Below, one piece after another: positions 44,865 through 55,465 of a DNA stretch of 64,000 bases. Made by a program: the position numbers and the translations under genes. Within the stretch, counting starts at the first letter, position 1; each line of letters starts with the position of its first letter. The stretch comes from Hygrocybe punicea (Eukaryota > Basidiomycota > Agaricomycetes > Agaricales > Hygrophoraceae), in contig OY744467.1 in assembly GCA_963556145.1 (NCBI GenBank), forward strand, positions 3,348,001 to 3,412,000, written 5' to 3'. The notes beneath the pieces were generated by a model. The model was not told the origin of the DNA and ran no database searches. It saw only the letters and a program-made list of their open reading frames with translations.

Positions 44865-47348
44865 TTAGTACACGAGGTGATCAGGGTTAACGGGATGATC
44901 GTGGGTGAAGGAGGAAGGGAGAAGAGAGAAACGATGCGGAGTGGAAATGTCATATTCGTGGGAAAGGGCGGCGGAAGGGATCGGTGATGGGAGGCAATAG
45001 CAATGGATAATGGGGAAGGCGTAAGAACAGATTTTTTTGCGAGAGTTGAAATCGAGGTTGCCGAATCCGGTGGTGTCGGTAATCTGGGCGGGGGCGATAA
45101 TAGGGGAAGAGATTTCAATGATGGAGGTAACGGCATCAATGGGAGCGGTTTCATAGAGGTATGCGTGTGTGATGCTGGGAGGAAAAAGATATTTGCGGAA
45201 TTCGTGGTTTTTAGAACCGTCGAGGATGAGGGCAGCATTGTGGGGATAAATAGCGAGTAAAATGGAGGAAGAAGAGAAAGGAGGGATAACGGAAGGGGGG
45301 AGAGTGAAAAGGGAACGAAGTGATAAAGAAGAAGGAGCACGGGGATGTAATTTATGGAAATTGTCGACGAGATCTTGGCAGTAAGCGGTTTCGGATGCGG
45401 GGATCCAAGAATCTTCGTCGCGGGGATAATCGAGCCAATGCACTAAATAATATAACTTGTTACGGCGTATACGGGAATCAAGGATGTGTTCTATTTCGTA
45501 ATGATCGTCATTGTCGATAATTTCAGGAGGGGGTCGAAGATGATATTTTTGTTGGATGGGAGAAGAAGGAGGTCGGAATGGGGAGAGGAGAGCGACGTTG
45601 AATATGGGGAAGATTTTCCAGGTTTTTGGTAATTTCAGTTTGTACGATGAAGAACCGATTTTGTCGAGAACGGTGAACGGACCAAATTGCTGATTATCGA
45701 GCTTCTTACTAGGTCGATCTGTGGTTAAATTCTTTCCATTTAGCCAGACTTTGTCACCAGGAGAAAAGACAATTTTCTTGACATGACTGTCATACTTATC
45801 CTTCATTGTGTGCTTCGTGACATCCGCTATTTCGCCGATCTTTTGTTGTATCGTTTTCATTCGTGTAATGAAATCATGAACGGCTTCGTTCGCGATGGGT
45901 GTGTGTATGTCAGGTACGAGGCCTGTCCACGGATGTTGTCCTTGTGTTGCAAAGAAGGGGGAAGTTTTGATGGCAGAAGATTCGCGATTGGCTAATGCAA
46001 ATTCTGCGAGGGCAAGCCATTCATGCCAATCGTCTTGTCGGTAATTGGTGAAGAATCGAAGGAAAATTTCGAGTTCTTGGTTCATTCGTTCTGTTTGTCC
46101 ATCAGCACGTGGATGATATGCTGTCGTTGGGCATCCTTTGATACCGATCAGGGAATATAATTCGGTGATAAACCGTGAGACGAAAACAGAACCGCGATCG
46201 GAGATGACAAAGCGTGGCATGCCAAAACGCTTGAAGACATGATCACGGAATAGTCGTGCCCATCCTTCCGAAGTCAATGTCGTATTTGTGGCAATAAATA
46301 TGGGATGTTTCGACCGCTTATCGACAACAACCAGAATGGCGTCAAAGCCATGTGACTCCGGTAGGGGACCAATCATGTCGACAGAAATTGTATGCCAGTT
46401 ATAGGGTGGTACGTCATGTGGGAAAAGTTGTCCAAGTTGTTTTCCACGTCGTGGTTTATTCTGTTGACATCCCGTACAACCATTGATATAACGTTCCACA
46501 TCTTCGCGTATAGTTGGCCATGTTGTTGTCCGTGAAATCAACTCGATTGTTTTGTCACGGCCGGGATGGCCGGCGGTGGGATTGTCATGATGGAGGGCAA
46601 TAATGTTATCGTTCATAGGAGAAGTATGCAATATTTGTCGGATTGCTTGTTCTGGTGGGATAAACAATGAGTTAGGAAGACCAATCATACCTTTATTGTC
46701 CATTTCTTTTGGCTTGTGATCAACGCGTCGGGAAAGGAGGTCGGCTTTTTTGTTTTGTGATCCTTTGTGATACAATAGGCGAAAATTATAATCTTGCAGG
46801 AATGCGATCCAGCGAGCTTGTCGTCGAGTAAGATCTTGTGGTTTGCGGTAATATTCTAAATTTCGATGATCGGTAAAGACATCAATCTGTTCTTTTGCGC
46901 CGAGAAGGAATGGTCGCCATTCCTCGAAGCTTCGTATGATTGCGAGCAATTCCTTGTCGAATATCTGGTAATTTCGTTCAGCTGGTGTCATCGTTGTCGA
47001 CATATACGCGACAGGACGAAAAAGGCCATCGGGTTGTTCTTGCGATAAAATGGCACCAATCGCATAATCCGATGCATCGCATTCGATGGTGAATTTTCTA
47101 TTAGGGACAGGCAAGATGAGAATTGGGTCGGTTGTTATGATGACTTTCAGACGATCAAATGCATTTTGTTGTTCTTCTGTCCAATCCCATTTTGCTTTTC
47201 CCGTTAATTTGTGCAACGGACTTGCAATCTGTGAGAAATTCTCAACAAAACGACGATAAAAGTTCAGAAAACCAATGAAACGTTGGAGTTCGGTCTGGTT
47301 TGTTGGGACTGGCCAATCGGTGATAGCGTTGGTCTTGACTGGATCCAT
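44865..47348 (-). CDS. Pol part 2: RT thumb, RNase H, integrase, chromodomain, ASCH-like domain
   Basis: 827 codons. RT connection (LQRFIGFLNFYRRFVENFS), RNase H (ECDASDYAIGAILSQ, FTDHRNLEYY, ADLLSRR), the integrase zinc finger (HHDNPTAGHPGRDKT, CTGCQQNK) and the catalytic core (VDMIGPLPESHG, FVISDRGSVFVSRF, YHPRADGQTERMNQELE) have all key residues. A chromodomain (YEIEHILDSRI, YYLVHWLDYPRDEDSWIP) spans about residues 616-665 and could target heterochromatin. Residues ~695-815 form an extra domain with LLAIYPHNAALILDGSKNHE and the GxKxxExR signature of ASCH domains. The first codons are within continuous RT homology, so the true N-terminus is upstream of 47348. Confidence 0.92.
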   Translation of the reverse strand: MDPVKTNAITDWPVPTNQTELQRFIGFLNFYRRFVENFSQIASPLHKLTGKAKWDWTEEQQNAFDRLKVIITTDPILILPVPNRKFTIECDASDYAIGAILSQEQPDGLFRPVAYMSTTMTPAERNYQIFDKELLAIIRSFEEWRPFLLGAKEQIDVFTDHRNLEYYRKPQDLTRRQARWIAFLQDYNFRLLYHKGSQNKKADLLSRRVDHKPKEMDNKGMIGLPNSLFIPPEQAIRQILHTSPMNDNIIALHHDNPTAGHPGRDKTIELISRTTTWPTIREDVERYINGCTGCQQNKPRRGKQLGQLFPHDVPPYNWHTISVDMIGPLPESHGFDAILVVVDKRSKHPIFIATNTTLTSEGWARLFRDHVFKRFGMPRFVISDRGSVFVSRFITELYSLIGIKGCPTTAYHPRADGQTERMNQELEIFLRFFTNYRQDDWHEWLALAEFALANRESSAIKTSPFFATQGQHPWTGLVPDIHTPIANEAVHDFITRMKTIQQKIGEIADVTKHTMKDKYDSHVKKIVFSPGDKVWLNGKNLTTDRPSKKLDNQQFGPFTVLDKIGSSSYKLKLPKTWKIFPIFNVALLSPFRPPSSPIQQKYHLRPPPEIIDNDDHYEIEHILDSRIRRNKLYYLVHWLDYPRDEDSWIPASETAYCQDLVDNFHKLHPRAPSSLSLRSLFTLPPSVIPPFSSSSILLAIYPHNAALILDGSKNHEFRKYLFPPSITHAYLYETAPIDAVTSIIEISSPIIAPAQITDTTGFGNLDFNSRKKICSYAFPIIHCYCLPSPIPSAALSHEYDISTPHRFSLLPSSFTHDHPVNPDHLVY

Positions 47349-47452
47349 TTGAACTTGTCCATGTCCGACAATGAGACTGAGATAATCGACTTTTTCTTTG
47401 TCGAATGTACACTTCTTTGGCTTCAGGAATAGATTATTTTCGCGGAAAATCT

Positions 47453-49150
47453 TCAGAACCTGTTTCGTTCGTCTTGGTTTTCTTCAAGCGATTTCGAGAA
47501 AATCAGGATGTCATCCATGTATACCAACAGCCATCCTTCACGTATCTCGTACCGAAAGACGTGATTCATCAGTCGTTGGAATGTCGGTGGTGAATTCTTC
47601 AAGCCAAAGAACATAACTGTTGGTTCGAACAAACCTTTTGGTGTCAAAAAGGCGGCTTTGTGTTCATCACCTTCTTTGATGCGGACATTATTGAATCCCC
47701 AACGTACATCAAGTTTCGTGAAGTATTTTGCTTCAGCCAATTGATTAATGATATCGTTGATCAATGGCAACGGGTATTTGTCATCAATCGTCCATGAGTT
47801 CAACCATCGATAATCCTGTATTGGTCGTCGTTCTGCTGCATCTTTCTTCGACACAAAGAAAAAGGGAGAAGCATATGGTGACTTCGATGGTCGGATCCGT
47901 CCTGTCTTCAGGTTTTCGTCGAGGAATTTGTCAAGGTGTTCTTTTTCACTTGGCGACAAAGGATACAACTTGCAATCATGATGATCTGGTGCATCCGGTT
48001 TCATAGTGATCGCATGATCGCATGGTTTTCGCACTGGTAATTCATCGAAACCAGACGGTTCAAACACGTCACGATACTCGTGGTACGTCTCCGGGACCAA
48101 CTCTTCGAATGTCTTTTCTTTCTGTTGTTCTTGTGCTTTTATGGCGAGTTCTGTTGATTTCGTCATGAATGAACGAAAATGTGCTGGATCCATTGTCTCT
48201 TCCATCATTTGGTCAAACCAAAGAGGTCGTTCCCAGACTATTGTATTGAATTCTGTCGATCGTATTGTTGATGGCGCACCACAACCAGAAAGACATCGCG
48301 AGAACTTGATCTCATTTTCGCGCCAATCAATTTCTGGATTGTGCTTCTTCAACCAATCATAGCCAAGGAAAATGTCCATTTTTGCCAATGTCGTTACGGC
48401 GAAACGAAGTAATTCATGATGATCTCCGAGACGCATTTGTAATTCGCAGTATTCCGTGATCTGTCCTGTCTTCGGTTGCGTTCCATCGCTCATGTAGGAA
48501 TGGAATGGGTTCAGATATGGTTTTGTCGGGATGTTATGTGCTTTGACGTATCCGATGTCAATAGCGCAGATGGTACAACCACAGTCAATCAGACCCGTCA
48601 TGGGATATTGTCGTCCATCTTGAGGGACAGAAACATAACCATGGACCAACAAAGCCATTCGAAGTTCGGAATCTTTTTTTGTTATAGCACGGACTGCTTC
48701 CGATGTTCGTAGTTCATGTGGTAAATCTTGTGGCATATTTTGTACCAGCCATTGTACTGCTTCTGTGATGGGTCGTCGATTGAGTGATAAGACTAATCCT
48801 GGTGATATCTTTTCCGTCCATTGGTCGTGGATGTCAAAATCATTCAAGAGATCAAGGGCATAACCCATCGTGGTTGAACGAATGGCAACGATTGTTTCCA
48901 TCGCATTGAATTCGGATTCAATTGTTGTCTTTCTTTTCTCTTTTGGGGGAACTGGTTTCTTTTCTTCGTCCGCAACATGGGTATCTTGCCACGTGTTGCT
49001 CTCCTCTTTCGGCTCTGGTTTCACTGTTTGTCTCAGGTCGTTGCGGAGGACTTTGAGTTTGATGAAAACGTTATCGAATTGTTTACATACGTGTACATCT
49101 TTCTCGAGTCGTGCGATCGTGGCCTCCTGCGCTTCACGTCGCTTCTTCAA
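47453..49150 (-). CDS. Pol part 1: protease and reverse transcriptase
   Basis: A frame of 565 codons opening in the -1 frame at the gag stop, without an ATG. A charged linker is followed by an aspartic-protease-like segment (MTGLIDCGCTICAID near residue 190), where D-C-G stands where retropepsins have D-S/T-G. RT follows: YPLSPSEKEHL, IQDYRWLN, FTKLDVRWGFNNVRI, FGLKNSPPTFQRLMNHVF and the catalytic YMDD in LLVYMDDILIFS. The frame ends shortly after, by a frame change around 47455-47475. Downstream RT sequence resumes in the next frame before 47348, so the polyprotein is broken here. Confidence 0.92.
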   Translation of the reverse strand: MKKRREAQEATIARLEKDVHVCKQFDNVFIKLKVLRNDLRQTVKPEPKEESNTWQDTHVADEEKKPVPPKEKRKTTIESEFNAMETIVAIRSTTMGYALDLLNDFDIHDQWTEKISPGLVLSLNRRPITEAVQWLVQNMPQDLPHELRTSEAVRAITKKDSELRMALLVHGYVSVPQDGRQYPMTGLIDCGCTICAIDIGYVKAHNIPTKPYLNPFHSYMSDGTQPKTGQITEYCELQMRLGDHHELLRFAVTTLAKMDIFLGYDWLKKHNPEIDWRENEIKFSRCLSGCGAPSTIRSTEFNTIVWERPLWFDQMMEETMDPAHFRSFMTKSTELAIKAQEQQKEKTFEELVPETYHEYRDVFEPSGFDELPVRKPCDHAITMKPDAPDHHDCKLYPLSPSEKEHLDKFLDENLKTGRIRPSKSPYASPFFFVSKKDAAERRPIQDYRWLNSWTIDDKYPLPLINDIINQLAEAKYFTKLDVRWGFNNVRIKEGDEHKAAFLTPKGLFEPTVMFFGLKNSPPTFQRLMNHVFRYEIREGWLLVYMDDILIFSKSLEENQDERNRF

Positions 49151-50160
49151 AAACCCTCTTGTTTCAACTTCAACGCCGTTAACTCATACATCAATGCTGC
49201 GATTCGGGCGTCTTTGCCGTCATCATCCTGTTGTTTCGTTGTTTGTGGTATCGTCTGCATTGATCGCACTTGTTGCCGTCCTTGTTGCTCTGGGCAATTT
49301 CGTGAAATATGTCCTGGTTGTCGACATTTGAAACATATTCCTTTCTTCATATATTCCTGTCGCTGTTCATCGGTTAAGCGCGTAAACGCTTGTTGTCTCG
49401 GTTGGGTTCGTCGAGTGTCGACATCCATTGGAACAGATTCCGACTGAGGACGAGGTGTCGATGTTTGTTGTGGTCGGGGAGTTGTCGATGCGGTTGCTGT
49501 GTTTGGATTGTATCGTGTTTTTACGGGTGAGTTCATGGATCGTATCTGATCCTGACGGCGTCGCCATTGTTGGTCCAATTGGACCGTCTGCGTACGCCAT
49601 TCTTCGACGGTGGTTGGGATCGTCATACCGGTATAGATCTGGTCGATCAGTGGTTTGTTCATATGAAGTTCGATGAGTTGAATGAGATAACTATCATTCA
49701 AGATTTCGCCGAGTCCAGCGATGCGTCGGAGAGTGTCAAACTCAATCCAAAACTCATCAGCTGTCATTTTTCCTTGGCGCAGGTCGTTCAACTTCGTCAA
49801 TGCGTCCTTCTTCTGATCCAGTTTCTTGAAGTGCCGTTTGAATTCCTTGGTGAAGTCCTCCAGGGATCCGAAGTTGATGGGGGAGTGCTGTAGGGCAATG
49901 TCGACGTACTCGTCTGCCCATTGTCCAGCGAGTCCACCTTGCAGGTACGAGAGGATAAAAAGGATTTGTTTTTCTTCACTGTCGAATGCAGCTCTGTTTG
50001 CATGGATGTAGATGAAGGCACTGCGGAAGAATGTTTTGAATCCTTCTTTGTTCCCATCGTACTTAGCTGGCGGAGCAATATGAGATTTTGGAGGCGACGG
50101 GGCTGCGGGTGCATCAGTGGTGGTGTTTTGGGTTTCGTGATTCTCTTCAGTGTCTGACAT
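49147..50160 (-). CDS. Gag polyprotein
   Basis: 337 residues starting MSDTEENHETQ. A capsid-like helical core lies near residues 35-200 (FKTFFRSAFIYIHANRAAF, GLAGQWADEYVDIA, FTKEFKRHFKKLD). A Pro/Thr/Gln-rich linker follows, then one CCHC zinc knuckle (CFKCRQPGHISRNC) near residue 275. It packages element RNA into particles. The gene ends EGF-stop, with a GGGTTTT heptamer immediately before the TGA, from which pol is probably reached by -1 frameshifting. It is intact. Confidence 0.93.
   Translation of the reverse strand: MSDTEENHETQNTTTDAPAAPSPPKSHIAPPAKYDGNKEGFKTFFRSAFIYIHANRAAFDSEEKQILFILSYLQGGLAGQWADEYVDIALQHSPINFGSLEDFTKEFKRHFKKLDQKKDALTKLNDLRQGKMTADEFWIEFDTLRRIAGLGEILNDSYLIQLIELHMNKPLIDQIYTGMTIPTTVEEWRTQTVQLDQQWRRRQDQIRSMNSPVKTRYNPNTATASTTPRPQQTSTPRPQSESVPMDVDTRRTQPRQQAFTRLTDEQRQEYMKKGICFKCRQPGHISRNCPEQQGRQQVRSMQTIPQTTKQQDDDGKDARIAALMYELTALKLKQEGF
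49150..49156 (-). promoter_or_regulatory. -1 programmed frameshift slippery heptamer
   Basis: On the minus strand the sequence is G GGT TTT followed by TGA (gag stop). This fits the canonical X XXY YYZ pattern (GGGTTTT), and the pol frame is -1 and lacks an ATG at its start. Confidence 0.65.
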
Positions 50161-50416
50161 TCTGGTTTGGGTTTGGGATTGAGGTTGATGGTGAGAAGTA
50201 GTTGTTGGAGGAGGAAATGATGACGAGGGGAAAGGCGCGGTTCGGACACTAGTCTGTGTTGCGACGTATTGGTCGAAGTCGTCGTCAGAGGAATCTGATG
50301 TTTCGGGTGCGAGATGATATTCGTCGTCTTGTTCTGAATCTGGAGTTCGGTATCGTCGGGGTTCCAGGATGTCTTGGTTGGTTTATTGTCGAGAGAGTAG
50401 AGAAAGTTTAGTATTA

Positions 50417-50982
50417 TGTTACGGATCGCTGTTCTTATGGCGGCGAACTCCGGCAACAGTAAACCAAACGAGGATGTGTTTATAGAAGAAAGCGAGTACA
50501 AACGGATAGAAGAGGGGAGGTATCCGGATTTCGTGGTAGCGATCGGGGGAAGAGTAGCTATACTAAACTTAAGGATACTGACTACAAATGTCAATGATTA
50601 TATACTGGTGAACAACTTCAGGGTCGGCTTCTTCGTCATGCGTGGCTGCGTGGAGGTTAAGCTCCGGGATGAACGGCGTCTTGCTTGGCTTCGTGGTCTA
50701 TACGTTTTGGGGTGCCAACGAGGTGGCCAACGGCTGTGTTGCAGGTCCGGTGTCAGCAGACAGCTGATCCGATGATTGTGTTGCGCGGTATTATTGAGTG
50801 CTTGAATCAACGTGTATGATGTATCGGCGGTGATCGGTTGATGAGGGTAATCATGAGGATTGGGATACCGTCGTTGGTTGTCTTCGACGATGTTCCGGAC
50901 CCAGGTTATGATGTTGTCTTGTGACGTTGAGTCAGGGACGTCGGGGTCGGAAGCGGGGGTTAAATCGGGGTAAAACGTAACA
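50417..50982 (-). repeat. 5' LTR of the gypsy element
   Basis: 566 bp; upstream LTR in element orientation. Confidence 0.95.
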
Positions 50983-51583
50983 GATATTCACAATGCATTT
51001 TATGCCTCTGCCAAAATTGGACCCTTAAACAGCTAACTTTGCGAGTACACGTCTGAAAAATCCAAAATTAATTCTAGGAGTACTAAGGAAAGTGTACATT
51101 GTGTTCCAGACAAGTGCCTGGTAGTTGGTGTGGCAGGGAATATGTTGGAGCCAAAATGTGATGAACTTGTCACTCACCTTCCATTCATGATTGTGTCTGC
51201 TTATACGGACTTTTGATTGTCCACAAAGCTCCNNNNNNNNNNNNNNNNNNNNNNNNNNNNNNNNNNNNNNNNNNNNNNNNNNNNNNNNNNNNNNNNNNNN
51301 NNNNNNNNNNNNNNNNNNNNNNNNNNNNNNNNGAACTTGTCACTCACCTTCCATTCATGATTGTGTCTGCTTATACGGACTTTTGATTGTCCACAAAGCT
51401 CCAAATCAATTTTGGCTACCACACATTCCTTGCCACACCAACTACCAGGCACTTGTCTGGAACACAATGTACACTTTCCTTAGTACTCCTAGAATTAATT
51501 TTGGATTTTTCAGACGTGTACTCGCAAAGTTAGCTGTTTAAGGGTCCAATTTTGGCAGAGGCATAAAATGCATTGTGAATATC
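50983..51583. repeat. hairpin at the palindrome centre, with assembly gap
   Basis: 50983-51156 is the reverse complement of about 51410-51583, with slight divergence toward the middle. The loop holds a 70-nt segment present twice in the same orientation (51163-51232 and 51333-51402) on either side of 100 Ns (51233-51332). No gene. Confidence 0.85.
51233..51332. other. assembly gap (100 N)
   Basis: Exactly 100 Ns, a conventional unknown-size gap. Confidence 0.99.
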
Positions 51584-52149
51584 TGTTACGTTTTACCCCG
51601 ATTTAACCCCCGCTTCCGACCCCGACGTCCCTGACTCAACGTCACAAGACAACATCATAACCTGGGTCCGGAACATCGTCGAAGACAACCAACGACGGTA
51701 TCCCAATCCTCATGATTACCCTCATCAACCGATCACCGCCGATACATCATACACGTTGATTCAAGCACTCAATAATACCGCGCAACACAATCATCGGATC
51801 AGCTGTCTGCTGACACCGGACCTGCAACACAGCCGTTGGCCACCTCGTTGGCACCCCAAAACGTATAGACCACGAAGCCAAGCAAGACGCCGTTCATCCC
51901 GGAGCTTAACCTCCACGCAGCCACGCATGACGAAGAAGCCGACCCTGAAGTTGTTCACCAGTATATAATCATTGACATTTGTAGTCAGTATCCTTAAGTT
52001 TAGTATAGCTACTCTTCCCCCGATCGCTACCACGAAATCCAGATACCTCCCCTCTTCTATCCGTTTGTACTCGCTTTCTTCTATAAACACATCCTCGTTT
52101 GGTTTACTGTTGCCGGAGTTCGCCGCCATAAGAACAGCGATCCGTAACA
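51584..52149 (+). mobile_element. solo LTR of the gypsy family
   Basis: 566 bp, the reverse complement of the flanking element's LTRs, with ATATC on both sides (51579-51583 and 52150-52154). This is the same target site, on the other strand, as the full element at 43839-50982. Solo LTRs arise by LTR-LTR recombination. Confidence 0.93.
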
Positions 52150-55084
52150 ATATCTCCCAATATAAAATGAAATAAAATACAAAAACTCCTCTCGGGGTAG
52201 GTATATCATACCTACATCTCTTCAGGGTCTTGCCCTGGCCATTGAGGTGTTGTAGTATATATAATATTAATAAGAAAATCCAGCCACCCTTCCCTATATG
52301 GCAACTCGACCCCGTTTTGGATATCGGCAAATTCTGGTTGAAATTCTCGCGCACGAGTTCAACAACACTTGTCGTTTTCAACAACGACACGACAACGGGT
52401 GCAGATGCCAGAGCACCCCAGGTAAGTCTTCTATTTATCTTGTTCATTTATTCTACTGACTATTTAAACACTTGTAGGTGTTTTAACCTGCACCAAACGA
52501 ACGCGAACACAACAGCAACAACAAGTAGATGCGGTGCGGGTGACAAGGAGATGGAGGATGCAGCAGTGAACGGGAGCAACCCAGGACGACCATGACAGCA
52601 AGACCGAGGACGACGGGAATGACGACAACGAGGTGAATGAACGAATGCGACAACGGCGCAAAAGGGGAATACGACAACGGTAACCGGGAACCACGACAAC
52701 GGGAAGACGACAATGGGCAGGGGCAACGAAGACGAGGAGAGCGGGCACGGGCAGCGGGCATGGGGACGGGGACGGGGACAACGGACAATGGAAACAAGGA
52801 CGATGGGGACAGGGGAACGGGACCACGAGGACCATGGAGCCCGAGACAACAAGGACGACAGCAATGGGGACGACGAGGATGACGGGGATGACGATGAGGA
52901 TGATGACGAGGACAGCAAGCACAGGGATGGGGACGGGGGCAATGGACGACGGGCGACGGAAACGACAAGGGAACAGGATGACAAGGGCAACGGGACCAGG
53001 ACAACGAGGACAACGGCAACAGGGACGACAAGGATGGAAACGGCGAGGACGGGACAGCAAATGGGACGGCAATGACAACACGAATGGCACGGTGCCAACG
53101 GCCGTGGGCCACCACATGGGAAACGGGGACAACAACAACAACAACAACAACGAGGATGGGGACGATGAGGACGATGACAAGGACAGCGAGGACGGAAATG
53201 GGGACATGGACAACAGGCAACGGAAATGAGGACGGCCAGGACGAGGGAACGGGATGACGACAACGGAGACCGCGACAACGAGGACGACAACAAATGGGGA
53301 CGGCGAGGACGGAAATGGCGAGGGACAGCAAACAGGACGGCTACGGCAACACGAATGGGAACGGGGCCAGACGGGAACGACAACGACGACGGGGGCGACG
53401 AGGGCGACGCAGAGGGGCGTGGACATGTAGGTAACCTCGGTATGTAATTTTTTAGGTCCCCCCCGTTTCCCTCCTGTTTCCCTCCCCTTCCCCCTGTTTC
53501 CCTCTCCTCTGCCCCTTCTCCCCCTGCCTATCTCCTGCCCCCTGCCACCCCCTCCCATCCACCTCCTGCCCTTCTCCCCTTGCCCACCCCTCCATTCCCC
53601 CTGGTCATTTCCCCCTCTCCTCTTCTCTCCACCACCACCACCACCACCTCCCACCCTCATCCCCTGATAATATAATGTAGATATGTATATAATTAAGCAA
53701 AATAATTATGTGATTTGCAATGTCTATTTTAAGTAAGTTGCTAAATGTAAATTATTTAAAATTATGTTATAACATATGATATAATGATTTATTGGTATGA
53801 TTACTTAGCAGATGCTGAGCAGGGTGAGACATCCCAGAAAAGGCTGTGGGATGTCCCACAAGCTGACAGGGATGTCCCAGATAAGCTGTGCGATGTCCCA
53901 CAGGCTGGCTGGGGGCTGAGAGGGATGTCCCAGACAAGGCTGTAGGAACATCCCATCTCGACTGTGGGACGTCCCACAAGCTGACAGCAATGTCCAAGAG
54001 AAGGCTGTGGGACATCCTACAAGCTCACAGGGATATCCCAGAAGCTGAGAGGGATGTTCCAACCAAGCCTCTGTGAGATGTCCCCTTACTTTAAGCCCAA
54101 GTCCACTTTCCTCAAGAAGCACTCTAACCTTCACATAGATTGAAAATTAGATCTCTCCTCTGCATCTGCATCCCAGTCAGCCATTGTATGCACAGCCAAT
54201 AATGTAATAACCACTGATATCCTGATCAAATCCTCTTCATAATACACTTGTTCAATTTTCAGCTCAGCCTCCTCTGCATATGTAGCCCCACTTCTCTTTG
54301 TTTATTATGCATGCTCTGCTCACTCACTCCCCTACAAGCTTCAGATTGCCACATGCACAAGGGATTGGTTTACTAGAAGCACACCCTCCTCTTTCCCATC
54401 TTATTACCCAAAATCTCCAGCCCTTTTCCTCTCCTACTCCTTCTGTCTTTATATGTGGAAACAACTGAAGGAGAATCAGCTCCGTGACTCTCAAAAGAAT
54501 AAGCATGTACAATCTTATACTATGCTATTGCACCCATGGTACCTATAGTGGCCATGACAAGGCCTTGAAATTTACAACTAGATGCTATCATCATTCTGAG
54601 TTTTCTATTAAATACCTATGGAAGGGGCATCCCAAATGCCCCCAGACACCTCCTCTGGTAGGGATGTCCCATGGGGCCACAACACCAAATGTCATCCCAT
54701 GGGCCATCCCATATACTGGACCAGGGACAATGGGATGTCCCAATGTATGGTCCCAGGGATGATGGTTTTGTCCCAGGGCTGCCTAGTACTTGTACCAACA
54801 TGTAGATGGTTTAGTACTAGGAGTGAGTTGAAACTAGTTGCCCAGGCTTGGGGGTAGCCTGAAGTGCATATGAACACTGCTAACCATCATTGGCTGACAA
54901 AAAGAACCTCTCAAGAAACTCCAAGCTCATATGATTAGCTTTGAAAAGAAGCTATCTGCTTGCACATATTCTATTTTAATCAATTGTGGGGGATGATCTA
55001 TAGCAGGAGTACAATCAGGATGGATAGTATTGGTCTGAACTTGACAGACATGTTTGAATGTGCAACCAGTCTGAGTCGTAATGG
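52150..55084. repeat. giant inverted repeat, right outer arm
   Basis: Mirror of 40931-43838. It includes an intron-like segment (GTAAGT at 52424 to TTGTAG near 52479), a GGACAACGAGGACGAC low-complexity block (52560-53430) and a polypyrimidine tract (53455-53660). Small differences from the left arm are scattered (for example near 54655-54770). No gene is called. Confidence 0.9.
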
Positions 55085-55465
55085 TTGGCCCAGGATATAT
55101 CCTGACTCAATAAGCCTAGACCATCTCAGTTGAGCCAGGATATATCTTGAGAAATTCAGCCTGAACCATGTCAGTTGGGCCAGGATATATCCTGGGAACA
55201 TCAGCCTGAACCATCCCAGTTGGGCCAGGATATATCCTGGCAGCACAAGCCTGGACCATCTCAGTTGGCCCAGGATATATCCTGGAAACATCAGCCTGAA
55301 CCATCCCAGTTGGGTCAGGATATATCCTGAGAAAATCAGCCTAGACCATCCCAGTTGGGTCAGGATATATCCTGAGAAAATCAGCCTGAACCATGTCAGT
55401 TGGACCAGGATATATCCTGAGAAAATCAGCCTAGACCATGTCAGTTGGGCCAGGATATATCTCAG
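55085..55465. repeat. 45-bp satellite, right array (inverted)
   Basis: Cores at 55092, 55137, 55182 and onward at 45-bp spacing; the inverted counterpart of 40533-40930. Units differ by point changes between the arrays. Confidence 0.88.

Larger units (their letters stand above)
43839..50982 (-). mobile_element. full-length chromodomain Ty3/gypsy retrotransposon
   Basis: Bounded by 566-bp LTRs (43839-44404 and 50417-50982) with TGTTACG...CGTAACA ends and the target duplication GATAT at 43834-43838 and 50983-50987. On the minus strand the order is gag, protease, RT, RNase H, integrase, chromodomain, ASCH-like domain. The LTRs differ at one position that I can see (T/C near 50524), implying a very recent insertion. 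A frame break in RT (about 47455-47475) leaves this copy defective. Confidence 0.95.

Noticed and set aside
50416..50775. ORF inside the LTR (and copies at 43541-44197 and 51791-52447)
   Set aside because: It is LTR sequence read on the strand opposite to the element, with no domain; fortuitous.
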